NCBI GenBank assembly: GCA_013115135.1 | Contig: JABANP010000458.1 | Location: 1-42,434, forward strand | Direction: 5' to 3' | From: Perkinsus olseni | Lineage: Eukaryota; Perkinsozoa; Perkinsida; Perkinsidae | DNA: 42,434 bases | Shown: one piece after another, positions 1 through 8,784 of the stretch | Layout of the letters: each line of letters opens with the position of its first letter | Position numbering within the stretch: position 1 is the first letter of the stretch | Notes under the pieces: generated by a model | The model's database searches: none | Seen by the model: the letters and a program-made list of their open reading frames with translations, nothing else | Told to the model about the DNA's origin: nothing | Position numbers and translations under genes: made by a program

Positions 1-20
1 GACCACTCGGCCAAACTGTC
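1..20 (-). tRNA. tRNA-Leu, 5' part only, cut by window edge
   Basis: This is identical to the 5' acceptor and D-arm portion of the tRNA-Leu(CAG) genes in the following units. The rest lies outside the window. Confidence 0.8.
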
Positions 21-520
21 GATGATACAGTAGGGCTTGAAAGTAGGCTTGTCGCTGAACATTACGAGAAAAGCTCGGGGCTTGCACCTTACGAGAGGCG
101 ATTCCCTTTCCTCCGCAAGCTCGAAGTCAACTGAGGCGGTTCGCCTTAGCCGGAGTTGTGAAAAACAGGTGAACCCAGGGTTTCTGCGGCTCAAGTACGT
201 TTCGAGTGTTAGCTGAAGAAACAGGAACGCCCTGCAATCCATCTGTCTTGTCCGTCTTCCACATGAATGACACCGTTCTCCAGGGGACGTTCTGCCTGCC
301 CCTCTCGCCTTGAAGAAGAGACATGCCTCTGGGAAAAGCTTCCGAGTTCAACGCAGAATTTTCATGCAATAAAAATTCTTTGGAGGAACTCACTTCATTG
401 TAGCAGCGAGGAGGCAGCTTGTAACAAACCTTGTAGCGCTACTGGAGGGGAGATATGAAATATTATGACATATAGGCCGCAAGTATGCGGAAAGAATTCC
501 GAATACGCCTGTATAGTTGT

Positions 521-592
521 GTCGCTATCGTCTAGTGGTTAGGACGTCACGTTGTGGCCGTGACAACCCCGGTTCAAATCCGGGTAGCGACT
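521..592 (+). tRNA. tRNA-His(GTG), array unit 1
   Basis: The acceptor arms GTCGCTA and TAGCGAC pair fully. The anticodon stem TCACG/CGTGA closes the loop TTGTGGC, so the anticodon is GTG with U33. The T arm is CCCGG-TTCAAAT-CCGGG. There is no intron and no TTTT terminator downstream. Confidence 0.95.
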
Positions 593-641
593 CATAGTAC
601 ATAGTTGAGGTAGTCATGACAGACTTTCAGTAGCACTTGCA

Positions 642-721
642 TAACAGCTGCGAGATTCGAACTCGCGCCCTTTCGGACTAGCGCCTGAAGCTAGCGCCTT
701 AGACCACTCGGCCAAACTGTC
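642..721 (-). tRNA. tRNA-Leu(CAG), array unit 1/2
   Basis: This is a class II tRNA with a long variable arm. The acceptor GACAGTT pairs with AGCTGTT (G-U at the first pair). The anticodon stem CTAGC/GCTAG closes the loop TTCAGGC, giving anticodon CAG. The D arm GGCCGAGTGGTCTAAGGC is typical of Leu. Confidence 0.93.
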
Positions 722-1220
722 GATGATACAGTAGGGCTTGAAAGTAGGCTTGTCGCTGAACATAGCGAGAAAAGCTCGGGGCTTGCCCCTTACGAGAGGC
801 GATTCCCTTTCCTCGCAGGCTCGAAGTCAACTGAGGCGGTTCGTCTAAGCCGGAGTTGTGAAAAACAGGTGAACCCAGGGTTTCTGCGGCTCAAGTACGT
901 TTCGAGTGTTAGCTGAAGAAACAGGAACGCCCTGCAATCCATCTGTCTTATCCGTCTTCCACATGAATGACACCGTTCTCCAGGGGACGTTCTGCCTGCC
1001 CCTCTCGCCTTGAAGAAGAGACATGCCTCTGGGAAAAGCTTCCGAGTTCAACGCAGAATTTTCATGCAATAAAAATTCTTTGGAGGAACTCACTTCATTG
1101 TAGCAGCGAGGAGGCAGCTTGTAACAAACTTTGTAGCGCTACTGGAGGGGAGGTATGAAATATTATGACATATAGGCCGCAAGTATGCGGAAAGAATTCC
1201 GAATACGCCTGTATAGTTGT

Positions 1221-1292
1221 GTCGCTATCGTCTAGTGGTTAGGACGTCACGTTGTGGCCGTGACAACCCCGGTTCAAATCCGGGTAGCGACT
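1221..1292 (+). tRNA. tRNA-His(GTG), array unit 2
   Basis: Same sequence as the unit 1 copy: loop TTGTGGC, all stems paired. Confidence 0.95.
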
Positions 1293-1341
1293 CATAGTAC
1301 ATAGTTGAGGTAGTCATGACAGACTTTCAGTAGTACTTGCA

Positions 1342-1421
1342 TAACAGCTGCGAGATTCGAACTCGCGCCCTTTCGGACTAGCGCCTGAAGCTAGCGCCTT
1401 AGACCACTCGGCCAAACTGTC
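1342..1421 (-). tRNA. tRNA-Leu(CAG), array unit 2/3
   Basis: Same as the copy at 642-721: loop TTCAGGC, stems intact. Confidence 0.93.
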
Positions 1422-1920
1422 GATAATACAGTAGGGCTTGAAAGTAGGCTTGTCGCTGAACATAGCGAGAAAAGCTCGGGGCTTGCCCCTTACGAGAGGC
1501 GATTCCCTTTCCTCGCAGGCTCGAAGTCAACTGAGGCGGTTCGTCTAAGCCGGAGTTGTGAAAAACAGGTGAACCCAGGGTTTCTGCGGCTCAAGTACGT
1601 TTCGAGTGTTAGCTGAAGAAACAGGAACGCCCTGCAATCCACCTGTCTTGTCCGTCTTCCACATGAATGACACCGTTCTTCAGGGGACGTTCGGCCTGCC
1701 CCTCTCGCCTTGGAGAAGAGACATGCCTCTGGGAAAAGCTTCCGAGTTCAACGCAGAATTTTCATGCAATAAAAATTCTTTGGAGGAACTCACTTCATTG
1801 TAGCAGCGAGGAGGCAGCTTGTAACAAACCTTGTAGCGCTACTGGAGGGGAGATATGAAATATTATGACATATAGGCCGCAAGTATGCGGAAAGAATTCC
1901 GAATACGCCTGTATAGTTGT

Positions 1921-1992
1921 GTCGCTATCGTCTAGTGGTTAGGACGTCACGTAGTGGCCGTGACAATCCCGGTTCAAATCCGTGTAGCGACT
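1921..1992 (+). pseudogene. tRNA-His(GTG) variant lacking U33
   Basis: The anticodon loop reads TAGTGGC: the nearly universal U33 is replaced by A, with GTG still at 34-36. The T stem also has a mismatch (CCCGG against CCGTG). These changes suggest a non-functional copy, though acceptor and D arm are intact. Confidence 0.75.
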
Positions 1993-2041
1993 CATAGTAC
2001 ATAGTTGAGGTAGTCATGACAGACTTTCAGTAGTACTTGCA

Positions 2042-2121
2042 TAACAGCTGCGAGATTCGAACTCGCGCCCTTGCGGACTAGCGCCTGAAGCTAGCGCCTT
2101 AGACCACTCGGCCAAACTGTC
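2042..2121 (-). tRNA. tRNA-Leu(CAG), array unit 3/4
   Basis: Intact fold with loop TTCAGGC. The only notable change is one base in the variable-arm loop (CCGCAAGG instead of CCGAAAGG). Confidence 0.9.
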
Positions 2122-2620
2122 GATGATACAGTAGGGCTTGAAAGTAGGCTTGTCGCTGAACATAGCGAGAAAAGCTCGGGGCTTGCCCCTTACGAGAGGC
2201 GATTCCCTTTCCTCGCAGGCTCGAAGTCAACTGAGGCGGTTCGTCTAAGCCGGAGTTGTGAAAAACAGGTGAACCCAGGGTTTCTGCGGCTCAAGTACGT
2301 TTCGAGTGTTAGCTGAAGAAACAGGAACGCCCTGCAATCCATCTGTCTTGTCCGTCTTCCACATGAATGATACCGTTCTTCAGGGGACGTTCTGCCTGCC
2401 CCTCTCGCCTTGAAGAAGAGACATGCCTCTGGGAAAAGCTTCTGAGTTCAACGTAGAATTTTCATGCAATAAAAATTCTTTGGAGGAACTCACTTCGTTG
2501 TAGCAGCGAGGAGGCAGCTTGCAACAAACTTTGTAGCGCTACTGGAGGGGAGGTATGAAATATTATGACATGTAGGCCGCAAGTATGCGGAAAGACTTCC
2601 GAATACGCCTGTAAAATTGT

Positions 2621-2692
2621 GTCGCTATCGTCTAGTGGTTAGGACGTCACGTTGTGGCCGTGACAACCCCGGTTCAAATCCGGGTAGCGACT
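2621..2692 (+). tRNA. tRNA-His(GTG), array unit 4
   Basis: Same mature sequence as units 1 and 2. The 5' flank has changed slightly (GTAAAATTGT instead of GTATAGTTGT). Confidence 0.94.
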
Positions 2693-2741
2693 CATAGTAC
2701 ATAGTTGAGGTAGTCATGACAGACTTCCAGTAGTACTTGCA

Positions 2742-2821
2742 TAACAGCTGCGAGATTCGAACTCGCGCCCTTCCGGACTAGCGCCTGAAGCTAGCGCCTT
2801 AGACCACTCGGCCAAACTGTC
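2742..2821 (-). tRNA. tRNA-Leu(CAG), array unit 4/5
   Basis: Intact fold with loop TTCAGGC. The DNA just upstream of its 5' end is diverged relative to other units. Confidence 0.9.
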
Positions 2822-3322
2822 GATACTACGGTCTAAGGTTTGAAAGTAGGCTTGTCGTTGAACATAACGAGAAAAGCTCGGGGCTTGCCCCTTACGAGAG
2901 GCGATTCCCTTTCCTCGCAAGCTCGAAGTCAACTGAGGCGCTTCGTCTAAGCCGGAGTTGTGCAAAACAGGTGAATCCAGGGTTTCTGCGGCTCAAGTAC
3001 GTTTCGAGTGTTAGCTGAAGAAACAGGAACGCCCTGCAATCCACCTGTCTTGTCCGTCTTCCACATGAATGACACCGTTCTTCAGGGGACGTTCGGCCTG
3101 CCCCTCTCGCCTTGGAGAAGAGACATGCCTCTGGGAAAAGCTTCCGAGTTCAACGCAGAATTTTCATGCAATAAAAATTCTTCGGAGGAACTCACTTCAT
3201 TGTAGCAGCGAGGAGGCAGCTTGTAACAAACTTTGTAGCGCTACTGGAGGGGAGGTATGAAATATTATGACATATAGGCCGCAAGTATGCGGAAAGAATT
3301 CCGAATACGCCTGTATAGTTGT

Positions 3323-3394
3323 GTCGCTATCGTCTAGTGGTTAGGACGTCACGTAGTGGCCGTGAAAATCCCGGTTCAAATCCGTGTAGCGACT
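3323..3394 (+). pseudogene. tRNA-His(GTG) variant lacking U33, array unit 5
   Basis: It shares with unit 3 the loop TAGTGGC (A33) and the T-stem mismatch, and adds a change in the variable loop (AAAT). The shared defects show common descent with the 1921 copy. Confidence 0.75.
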
Positions 3395-3443
3395 CATAGT
3401 ACATAGTTGAGGTAGTCATGACAGACTTTCAGTAGTACTTGCA

Positions 3444-3523
3444 TAACAGCTGCGAGATTCGAACTCGCGCCCTTGCGGACTAGCGCCTGAAGCTAGCGCC
3501 TTAGACCACTCGGCCAAACTGTC
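3444..3523 (-). tRNA. tRNA-Leu(CAG), array unit 5/6
   Basis: Intact fold with loop TTCAGGC; shares the variable-arm change seen at 2042-2121. Confidence 0.9.
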
Positions 3524-4022
3524 GATGATACAGTAGGGCTTGAAAGTAGGCTTGTCGCTGAACATAGCGAGAAAAGCTCGGGGCTTGCCCCTTACGAGAG
3601 GCGATTCCCTTTCCTCGCAGGCTCGAAGTCAACTGAGGCGGTTCGTCTAAGCCGGAGTTGTGAAAAACAGGTGAACCCAGGGTTTCTGCGGCTCAAGTAC
3701 GTTTCGAGTGTTCGCTGAAGAAACAGGAACGCCCTGCAATCCATCTGTCTTGTCCGTCTTCCACATGAATGACACCGTTCTTCAGGGGACGTTCTGCCTG
3801 CCCCTCTCGCCTTGAAGAAGAGACATGCCTCTGGGAAAAGCTTCTGAGTTCAACGTAGAATTTTCATGCAATAAAAATTCTTTGGAGGAACTCACTTCAT
3901 TGTAGCAGCGAGGAGGCAGCTTGTAACAAACTTTGTAGCGCTACTGGAGGGGAGGTATGAAATATTATGACATATAGGCCGCAAGTATGCGGAAGGAATT
4001 CCGAATACGCTTGTATAGTTGC

Positions 4023-4094
4023 GTTGCTATCGTCTAGTGGTTAGGACGTCACGTCATGGCCGTGACATCCCCGGTTCAAATCCGGGTAGCGACT
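4023..4094 (+). tRNA. tRNA-His variant with anticodon ATG and C33, array unit 6
   Basis: The loop reads TCATGGC, so the anticodon is ATG (A34 could become inosine and still read His codons) but position 33 is C, not U. One acceptor pair is G-U (GTTGCTA). The other stems pair. Function is doubtful because of C33. Confidence 0.65.
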
Positions 4095-4143
4095 CATAGT
4101 ACATAATTGAGGTAGTCATGACGGACTTTCAGTAGTACTTGCA

Positions 4144-4227
4144 TTACAGCTGCGAGATTTGAACTCGCGCCCTTTCGGAGCCACTAGCGCCTGAAGCTAG
4201 CGTCTTAGACCACTCGGCCAAACTGTC
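4144..4227 (-). tRNA. tRNA-Leu(CAG), 84 nt form, array unit 6/7
   Basis: Loop TTCAGGC. Four extra bases lengthen the variable arm, and the first acceptor pair is lost (AGCTGTA opposite G1). The same form recurs at 5548-5631. Confidence 0.75.
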
Positions 4228-4726
4228 GATGATACAGTAGGGCTTGAAAGTAGGCTTGTCGCTGAACATAGCGAGAAAAGCTCGGGGCTTTCCCCTTACG
4301 AGAGGCGATTCCCTTTCCTCGCAGGCTCGAAGTCAACTGAGGCGGTTCGTCTAAGCCGGAGTTGTGAAAAACAGGTGAACCCAGGGTTTCTGCGGCTCAA
4401 GTACGTTTCGAGTGTTAGCTGAAGAAACAGGAACGCCCTGCAATCCATCTGTCTTGTCCGTCTTCCACATGAATGACACCGTTCTTCAGGGGACGTTCTG
4501 CCTGCCCCTCTCGCCTTGAAGAAGAGACATGCCTCTGGGAAAAGCTTCTGAGTTCAACGTAGAATTTTCATGCAATAAAAATTCTTTGGAGGAACTCACT
4601 TCATTGTAGCAGCGAGGAGGCAGCTTGTAACAAACTTTGTAGCGCTACTGGTGGGAAGGTATAAAATATTATGACATATAGGCCGCAAGTATGCGGAAAG
4701 AATTCCGAATACGCCTGTATAGTTGC

Positions 4727-4798
4727 GTCGCTATCGTCTAGTGGTTAGGACGTCACGTTGTGGCCGTGACAACCCCGGTTCAAATCCGGGTAGCGACT
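4727..4798 (+). tRNA. tRNA-His(GTG), array unit 7
   Basis: Mature sequence identical to units 1, 2 and 4; loop TTGTGGC. Confidence 0.94.
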
Positions 4799-4847
4799 CA
4801 TAGTACATAGCTGAGGTAGTCATGACAGACTTTCAGTAGTACTTGCA

Positions 4848-4927
4848 TAACAGCTGCGAGATTCGAACTCGCGCCCTTGCGGACTGGCGCCTTAGGCTAA
4901 CGCCTTTGACCACTCGGCCAAACTGTC
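4848..4927 (-). tRNA. tRNA-Leu variant with anticodon AAG, array unit 7/8
   Basis: The anticodon arm is rewritten relative to the other copies: loop CTAAGGC gives anticodon AAG (still Leu, via I34) with U33 kept. The stem TTAGC/GCCAG has one A-C mismatch and G-U pairs. The rest folds as a class II tRNA. Confidence 0.7.
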
Positions 4928-5426
4928 GATGATACGGTTGGGCTTGAAAGTAGGCTTGTCGCTGAACATAGCGAGAAAAGCTCGGGGCTTGCCCCTTACG
5001 AGAGGCGATTCCCTTTCCTCGCAGGCTCGAAGTCAACTGAGGCGGTTCGTCTAAGCCGGAGTTGTGAAAAACAGGTGAACCCAGGGTTTCTGCGGCTCAA
5101 GTACGTTTCGAGTGTTCGCTGAAGAAACAGGAACGCCCTGCAATCCATCTGTCTTGTCCGTCTTCCACATGAATGACACCGTTCTTCAGGGGACGTTCTG
5201 CCTGCCCCTCTCGCCTTGAAGAAGAGACATGCCTCTGGGAAAAGCTTCCGAGTTCAACGTAGAATTTTCATGCAATAAAAATTCTTTGGAGGAACTCACT
5301 TCATTGTAGCAGCGAGGAGGCAGCTTGTAACAAACTTTGTAGCGCTACTGGAGGGGAGGTATGAAATATTATGACATATAGGCCGCAAGTATGCGAAAAG
5401 AATTCCGAATACGCCTGTATAGTTGT

Positions 5427-5498
5427 GTCGCTATCGTCTAGTGGTTAGGACGTCACGTCATGGCCGTGACATCCCCGGTTCAAATCCGGGTAGCGACT
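5427..5498 (+). tRNA. tRNA-His variant with anticodon ATG and C33, array unit 8
   Basis: It shares loop TCATGGC and variable loop CATC with the unit 6 copy, but has the standard GTCGCTA acceptor. Confidence 0.65.
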
Positions 5499-5547
5499 CA
5501 TAGTACATAATTGAGGTAGTCATGACGGACTTTCAGTAGTACTTGCA

Positions 5548-5631
5548 TTACAGCTGCGAGATTTGAACTCGCGCCCTTTCGGAGCCACTAGCGCCTGAAG
5601 CTAGCGTCTTAGACCACTCGGCCAAACTGTC
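5548..5631 (-). tRNA. tRNA-Leu(CAG), 84 nt form, array unit 8/9
   Basis: Same 84 nt variant as 4144-4227: longer variable arm and unpaired first acceptor position. Confidence 0.75.
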
Positions 5632-6130
5632 GATGATACAGTAGGGCTTGAAAGTAGGCTTGTCGCTGAACATAGCGAGAAAAGCTCGGGGCTTTCCCCT
5701 TACGAGAGGCGATTCCCTTTCCTCGCAGGCTCGAAGTCAACTGAGGCGGTTCGTCTAAGCCGGAGTTGTGAAAAACAGGTGAACCCAGGGTTTCTGCGGC
5801 TCAAGTACGTTTCGAGTGTTAGCTGAAGAAACAGGAACGCCCTGCAATCCATCTGTCTTGTCCGTCTTCCACATGAATGACACCGTTCTCCAGGGGACGT
5901 TCTGCCTGCCCCTCTCGCCTTGAAGAAGAGACATGCTTCTGGGAAAAGCTTTCGAGTTCAACGTAGAATTTTCATGCAATAAAAATTCTTTGGAGGAACT
6001 CACTTCATTGTAGCAGCGAGGAGGCAGCTTGTAACAAACTTTGTAGCGCTACTGGTGGGAAGGTATAAAATATTATGACATATAGGCCGCAAGTATGCGG
6101 AAAGAATTCCGAATACGCCTGTATAGTTGC

Positions 6131-6202
6131 GTCGCTATCGTCTAGTGGTTAGGACGTCACGTTGTGGCCGTGACAACCCCGGTTCAGATCCGGGTAGCGA
6201 CT
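6131..6202 (+). tRNA. tRNA-His(GTG), array unit 9
   Basis: Loop TTGTGGC, stems intact; one T-loop change (TTCAGAT). Confidence 0.93.
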
Positions 6203-6251
6203 CATAGTACATAGTTGAGGTAGTCATGACAGACTTTCAGTAGTACTTGCA

Positions 6252-6330
6252 TAACAGCTGCGAGATTCGAACTCGTGCCCTTTCGACCTAGCGTCTGGGG
6301 CTAAAGCCCTAGCCCCCTCGACCAAAGAGT
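6252..6330 (-). pseudogene. Decayed tRNA-Leu at the right end of the array
   Basis: The T arm and long variable arm match the array copies. The anticodon region can still form TTAGC/GCTAG around CCCAGAC (CAG with C33), but the 5' acceptor and D arm are scrambled. The unit homology stops here. Confidence 0.75.
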
Positions 6331-6354
6331 AGTCCTCCAGGAGTAGTCCTCTAA

Positions 6355-6753
6355 ATGCCTGAAATATGGCAGCAGTTGCAAGTCCACATACGTCGAGGCT
6401 GCCTCTCGGACCCTGATCCGACAACTGACAACTCCGTGCCCTTATATGTTGTGGTTGGGACTGAGTTTTTCCGTCAGGATCCTCGCTGCCCACTGACGGT
6501 CTACAGGACGTGCAGATCTACAAGCCAACTTGAAGCATATCACAGGGTGCTGAAATCCAATTTTCAAGGGGCAAGTTGTGGAGTGGAGCTTGGGCACGCG
6601 CTCAAATGTGACTGCGCTTATCGATTCAACTGCTCCCGGGCGGCTCATGCGGAGGCCGAGGGCGTGGCTGTAAGGCAAGGCCTAGCGGAAGACCCGCTGG
6701 CAGCGGGCCGCTGCCAGGAGTGGTTATGGACCCCTTCTCGGTGGCCGTGCTGA
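6355..6753 (+). CDS. ORF with a possible transposase-like segment, fragment
   Basis: Open frame of 132 codons. Residues about 46-105 look protein-like: a VYRTCRSTSQLEAYHR stretch followed by a hydrophilic segment ending near RAAHAEAEG. The short pattern 'R-S/T-S-x-L-E-x-Y/F-H-R' recalls a segment I associate with transposase-derived ORFs in eukaryotic genomes, but this is recall only and no catalytic triad is visible. The frame ends before the foldback-like element at 6933. It could be a relic of a larger element that also included the ORFs at 7884-9657. Start codon and completeness are uncertain. Confidence 0.35.
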   Translation: MPEIWQQLQVHIRRGCLSDPDPTTDNSVPLYVVVGTEFFRQDPRCPLTVYRTCRSTSQLEAYHRVLKSNFQGASCGVELGHALKCDCAYRFNCSRAAHAEAEGVAVRQGLAEDPLAAGRCQEWLWTPSRWPC

Positions 6754-7188
6754 ATAAGCGAAACAATGATACCTTTGGTTCTGATGCGGTCCTTCTTTTC
6801 GCGAGGGATTAAGATGCGAGTGAGAAAGGCGAAGAGGTGTTCGGCCTCGCCTATACAAGAGCTCGGTTTGCAGAAGTCAAGGCTATGAAGGAACAGGAAG
6901 ATGGCCCGTCTTAGATGGGGCTTGGGAGGATCGGGGAACCTCCATTCATACATTGCTGTTTCATACATTGCAGGTTTCGTCCACGATTGTTTCGTCCATG
7001 GTAGGGTTCATCCTGCTTGTTTCGTCCATGTTACTTCCGTACATCCTCATTCATACACACCTCTTTCGTCCACGGGTCTTAAGTACATGATTCTTTCGTC
7101 CACGCCGTTTCGTCCAATCATGCTCTAACTCCGCTTCTTTCTTCCAGGGCTTTTCGTACAAGCCTTTCGTACACGTGAGTTTCATCCA

Positions 7189-7242
7189 CGCTACTTTGAG
7201 ACATATGTGACGCCGCGGCGTCACATATGTCTAAAAGTAGCG
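7189..7242. repeat. 54 bp near-perfect palindrome
   Basis: The inner 34 bp (7199-7232) is a perfect inverted repeat centred on GCCGCGGC. Nine more pairs follow after a single mismatch (CGCTACTTT against AAAGTAGCG). It lies at the inner end of the left arm of the foldback-like element. Confidence 0.95.
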
Positions 7243-7263
7243 TTCTTCACTATCACTATCTTC

Positions 7264-7335
7264 CCTTACCCCGATTCGAACCTGGGACCATCGTCATGCA
7301 AGTCGGGAGCTCTACCAATTCCGCTACTACCATCA
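7264..7335 (-). pseudogene. tRNA-Ala(TGC)-like sequence inside foldback-like element
   Basis: The minus strand has a D-arm-like AATTGGTAGAGC, a CTTGCAT anticodon loop (TGC) and GGTTCGAAT as a B box, in tRNA order and spacing. The anticodon, T and acceptor stems do not pair, so it is a tRNA relic or pol III promoter-like core. Confidence 0.55.
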
Positions 7336-7883
7336 CCTACTGCGACCTAATAATCTCACCGCCGCCTCTACTGGTGAGTCACCAGTGGTGACGATCTAGC
7401 ACTCCCCCACATCAGGTTGTCTCTGTGATGATTCCAGTGCCTAGAGGCTCCAAACATGAATGGAGCCAAGTTGAATAGGTTGGGTATCGCATGGGCGGTA
7501 CTTTGTCAGATTTCACAAGGAGTCTTACAGGTGAGTAGGTTAGCAGCTCAAGCTGATATTCCAGAGGCCGTGGGTTCATTTCCTTCGATAAACATTTGCG
7601 TGTCGTCAGTTTCATATGTACGAACCACTATTGGACGAATGAATTTTTTTCGAAAAGATCGTGGCCGAATAGATCACAACGAGCATATCTTTGGATCAAC
7701 CGCCCATGGACGAAATAATCGTGTACGAAACCGGTTATGGATGAAAAAATCGTGACCGAAACATACACTTTTTCGATGTACGAAAAGATAATGAATGAAC
7801 CGAAATTTGTACGAAACAATCTTGGATCGAAGCTGCAGTGGACCAATCGATCATGGACGAATCGCGGTACACCCGGGAGGATG

Positions 7884-8308
7884 TTTTCAGTGAAGCCATT
7901 CAGGAGAGCTCAGGGAGAATCCAGAGAATAGATGATGAGCTTGCGGATCGCGACATTGAATCGACAGTCGCATCCTCTGGGGACCTACCCGAATCTTCGC
8001 TGGAAGCTAACTCGGTATCGGGTGGCTGCAATGAACGGGCGAGGAAAAGGGCGAGGCTGGCCTTCTCTGGCAGCGTTGCGAGACCGCGGAACCGAGGTAT
8101 CTCCAAGGAGATGTCGGATCTGGTGCTCAAACTTCTAGCCATTCACGGGAGTGATATCGATGCTATCTACCGAGCCTACGAGGCCGAGTATCGCAATCGC
8201 AAGGCCCTGGATAGCACTTGCGACTTATTTCATATCTCCAGAGAGCTGATACGGAAATTCGTGATCGGCGGTACAAGCACCAAGCCGCTGCGGAACTGGA
8301 TGTTCTAG
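7884..8308 (+). CDS. Unrecognised ORF, 5' part displaced by transposon
   Basis: The open frame starts inside the foldback-like element (first ATG at 7838), so the native N-terminus is probably upstream of 6933 or lost. An acidic, Ser-rich N-terminal part is followed by a basic RARKRAR stretch (nuclear-localisation-like) and a helical segment (GISKEMSDLVLKLLAIHGSD) near the C-terminus. After about 8255 a different frame (8218-8430) continues with helical sequence, suggesting a frameshift or a small intron. I recognise no domain. It may belong with the ORFs at 8381 and 8785 in one decayed mobile element. Confidence 0.4.
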
Positions 8309-8380
8309 ATCCAGAGGGGAAGGTGCGCATGAATGCACTGAAGCTTTCGACCGAGACATCTTGCCGAAGAAACTGGAGAA

Positions 8381-8602
8381 GTGACGATGGACAAACTGGA
8401 GAAGTGTGGTTTATGTGGGAAGTCCTTTGATAATGTTGAGGCTTTGCATCGCCTTCACCCTGACGCTCAAGGGCGGGGGAAAAATTTGTTTCGGCATTGC
8501 CCCGCTCAAGACCCTCCATTCGAAGATTGGTGCAAAGATGAAGCCCTCGTTTGCAAGCTGAAGGAGAGCGAACGAGCCAGGATACGAAATTCAGCAAGAT
8601 AG
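8381..8602 (+). CDS. Small zinc-finger-like ORF
   Basis: The 73-codon frame contains C-x2-C followed about 11 residues later by H-x3-H (CGLCGKSF ... HRLH), then further Cys and His residues. The remainder is charged. It overlaps the end of the preceding frame, so it may be a 3' exon or frameshifted continuation of that protein. Function unknown. Confidence 0.35.
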   Translation: MTMDKLEKCGLCGKSFDNVEALHRLHPDAQGRGKNLFRHCPAQDPPFEDWCKDEALVCKLKESERARIRNSAR

Positions 8603-8784
8603 TCGATCACCTCCGCTAAGCAAGCTACTGGATAGACGGGAAGTGAGAACCCTGAAGCGTTTCCAATGGCCGATTATTGTACTCAGCACTCATTTGCATT
8701 TTAAATTCTGCAGTCTTGCGTTGAGATCGGGCTATCTTCGCTCAGATCCGGTGCTAACTTCAGTGCTCGTTCGTTGTTCCCGAA

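Larger units (their letters stand above)
1..6311. repeat. Tandem array of ~700 bp tRNA-His/tRNA-Leu units
   Basis: The same unit recurs with starts near 1, 702, 1402, 2102, 2802, 3504, 4208, 4908 and 5612, and decays after about 6311. Each unit holds one tRNA-His on + and one tRNA-Leu on -, 3' ends facing each other across a 49 bp spacer, plus ~500 bp of non-tRNA sequence that is nearly as conserved. Copies differ by scattered substitutions and 2-4 bp indels. Units 3 and 5 share variants, and units 6+7 closely match units 8+9, which suggests spread by duplicating ~1.4 kb dimers. The window begins inside a tRNA-Leu, so the array extends to the left. Confidence 0.97.
6933..7874. mobile_element. 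Foldback/Mutator-like element, copy 2 (942 bp)
   Basis: A near-identical 9 bp direct repeat flanks the element: GGGAGGATC at 6924-6932 and GGGAGGATG at 7875-7883. The outer ends are imperfect inverted repeats; the right end read inward begins GGGTGTACC. The arms (6933-7210 and 7617-7874) consist of degenerate TTCGTCCACG/TTCGTACAC units in opposite orientation. The core carries a 54 bp palindrome and a tRNA-Ala-like sequence. The right terminus resembles the left terminus of the element at 14588-15360, so the two belong to one family. No transposase is visible, so it is presumably non-autonomous. Confidence 0.75.

Noticed and set aside
127..6003. Repeated 63-88 codon ORFs on both strands within each array unit
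   Set aside because: They recur only because the unit is repeated. In the diverged copy at 41370 the changes include many replacements and the frame is not preserved better than its surroundings, so there is no sign of protein selection.
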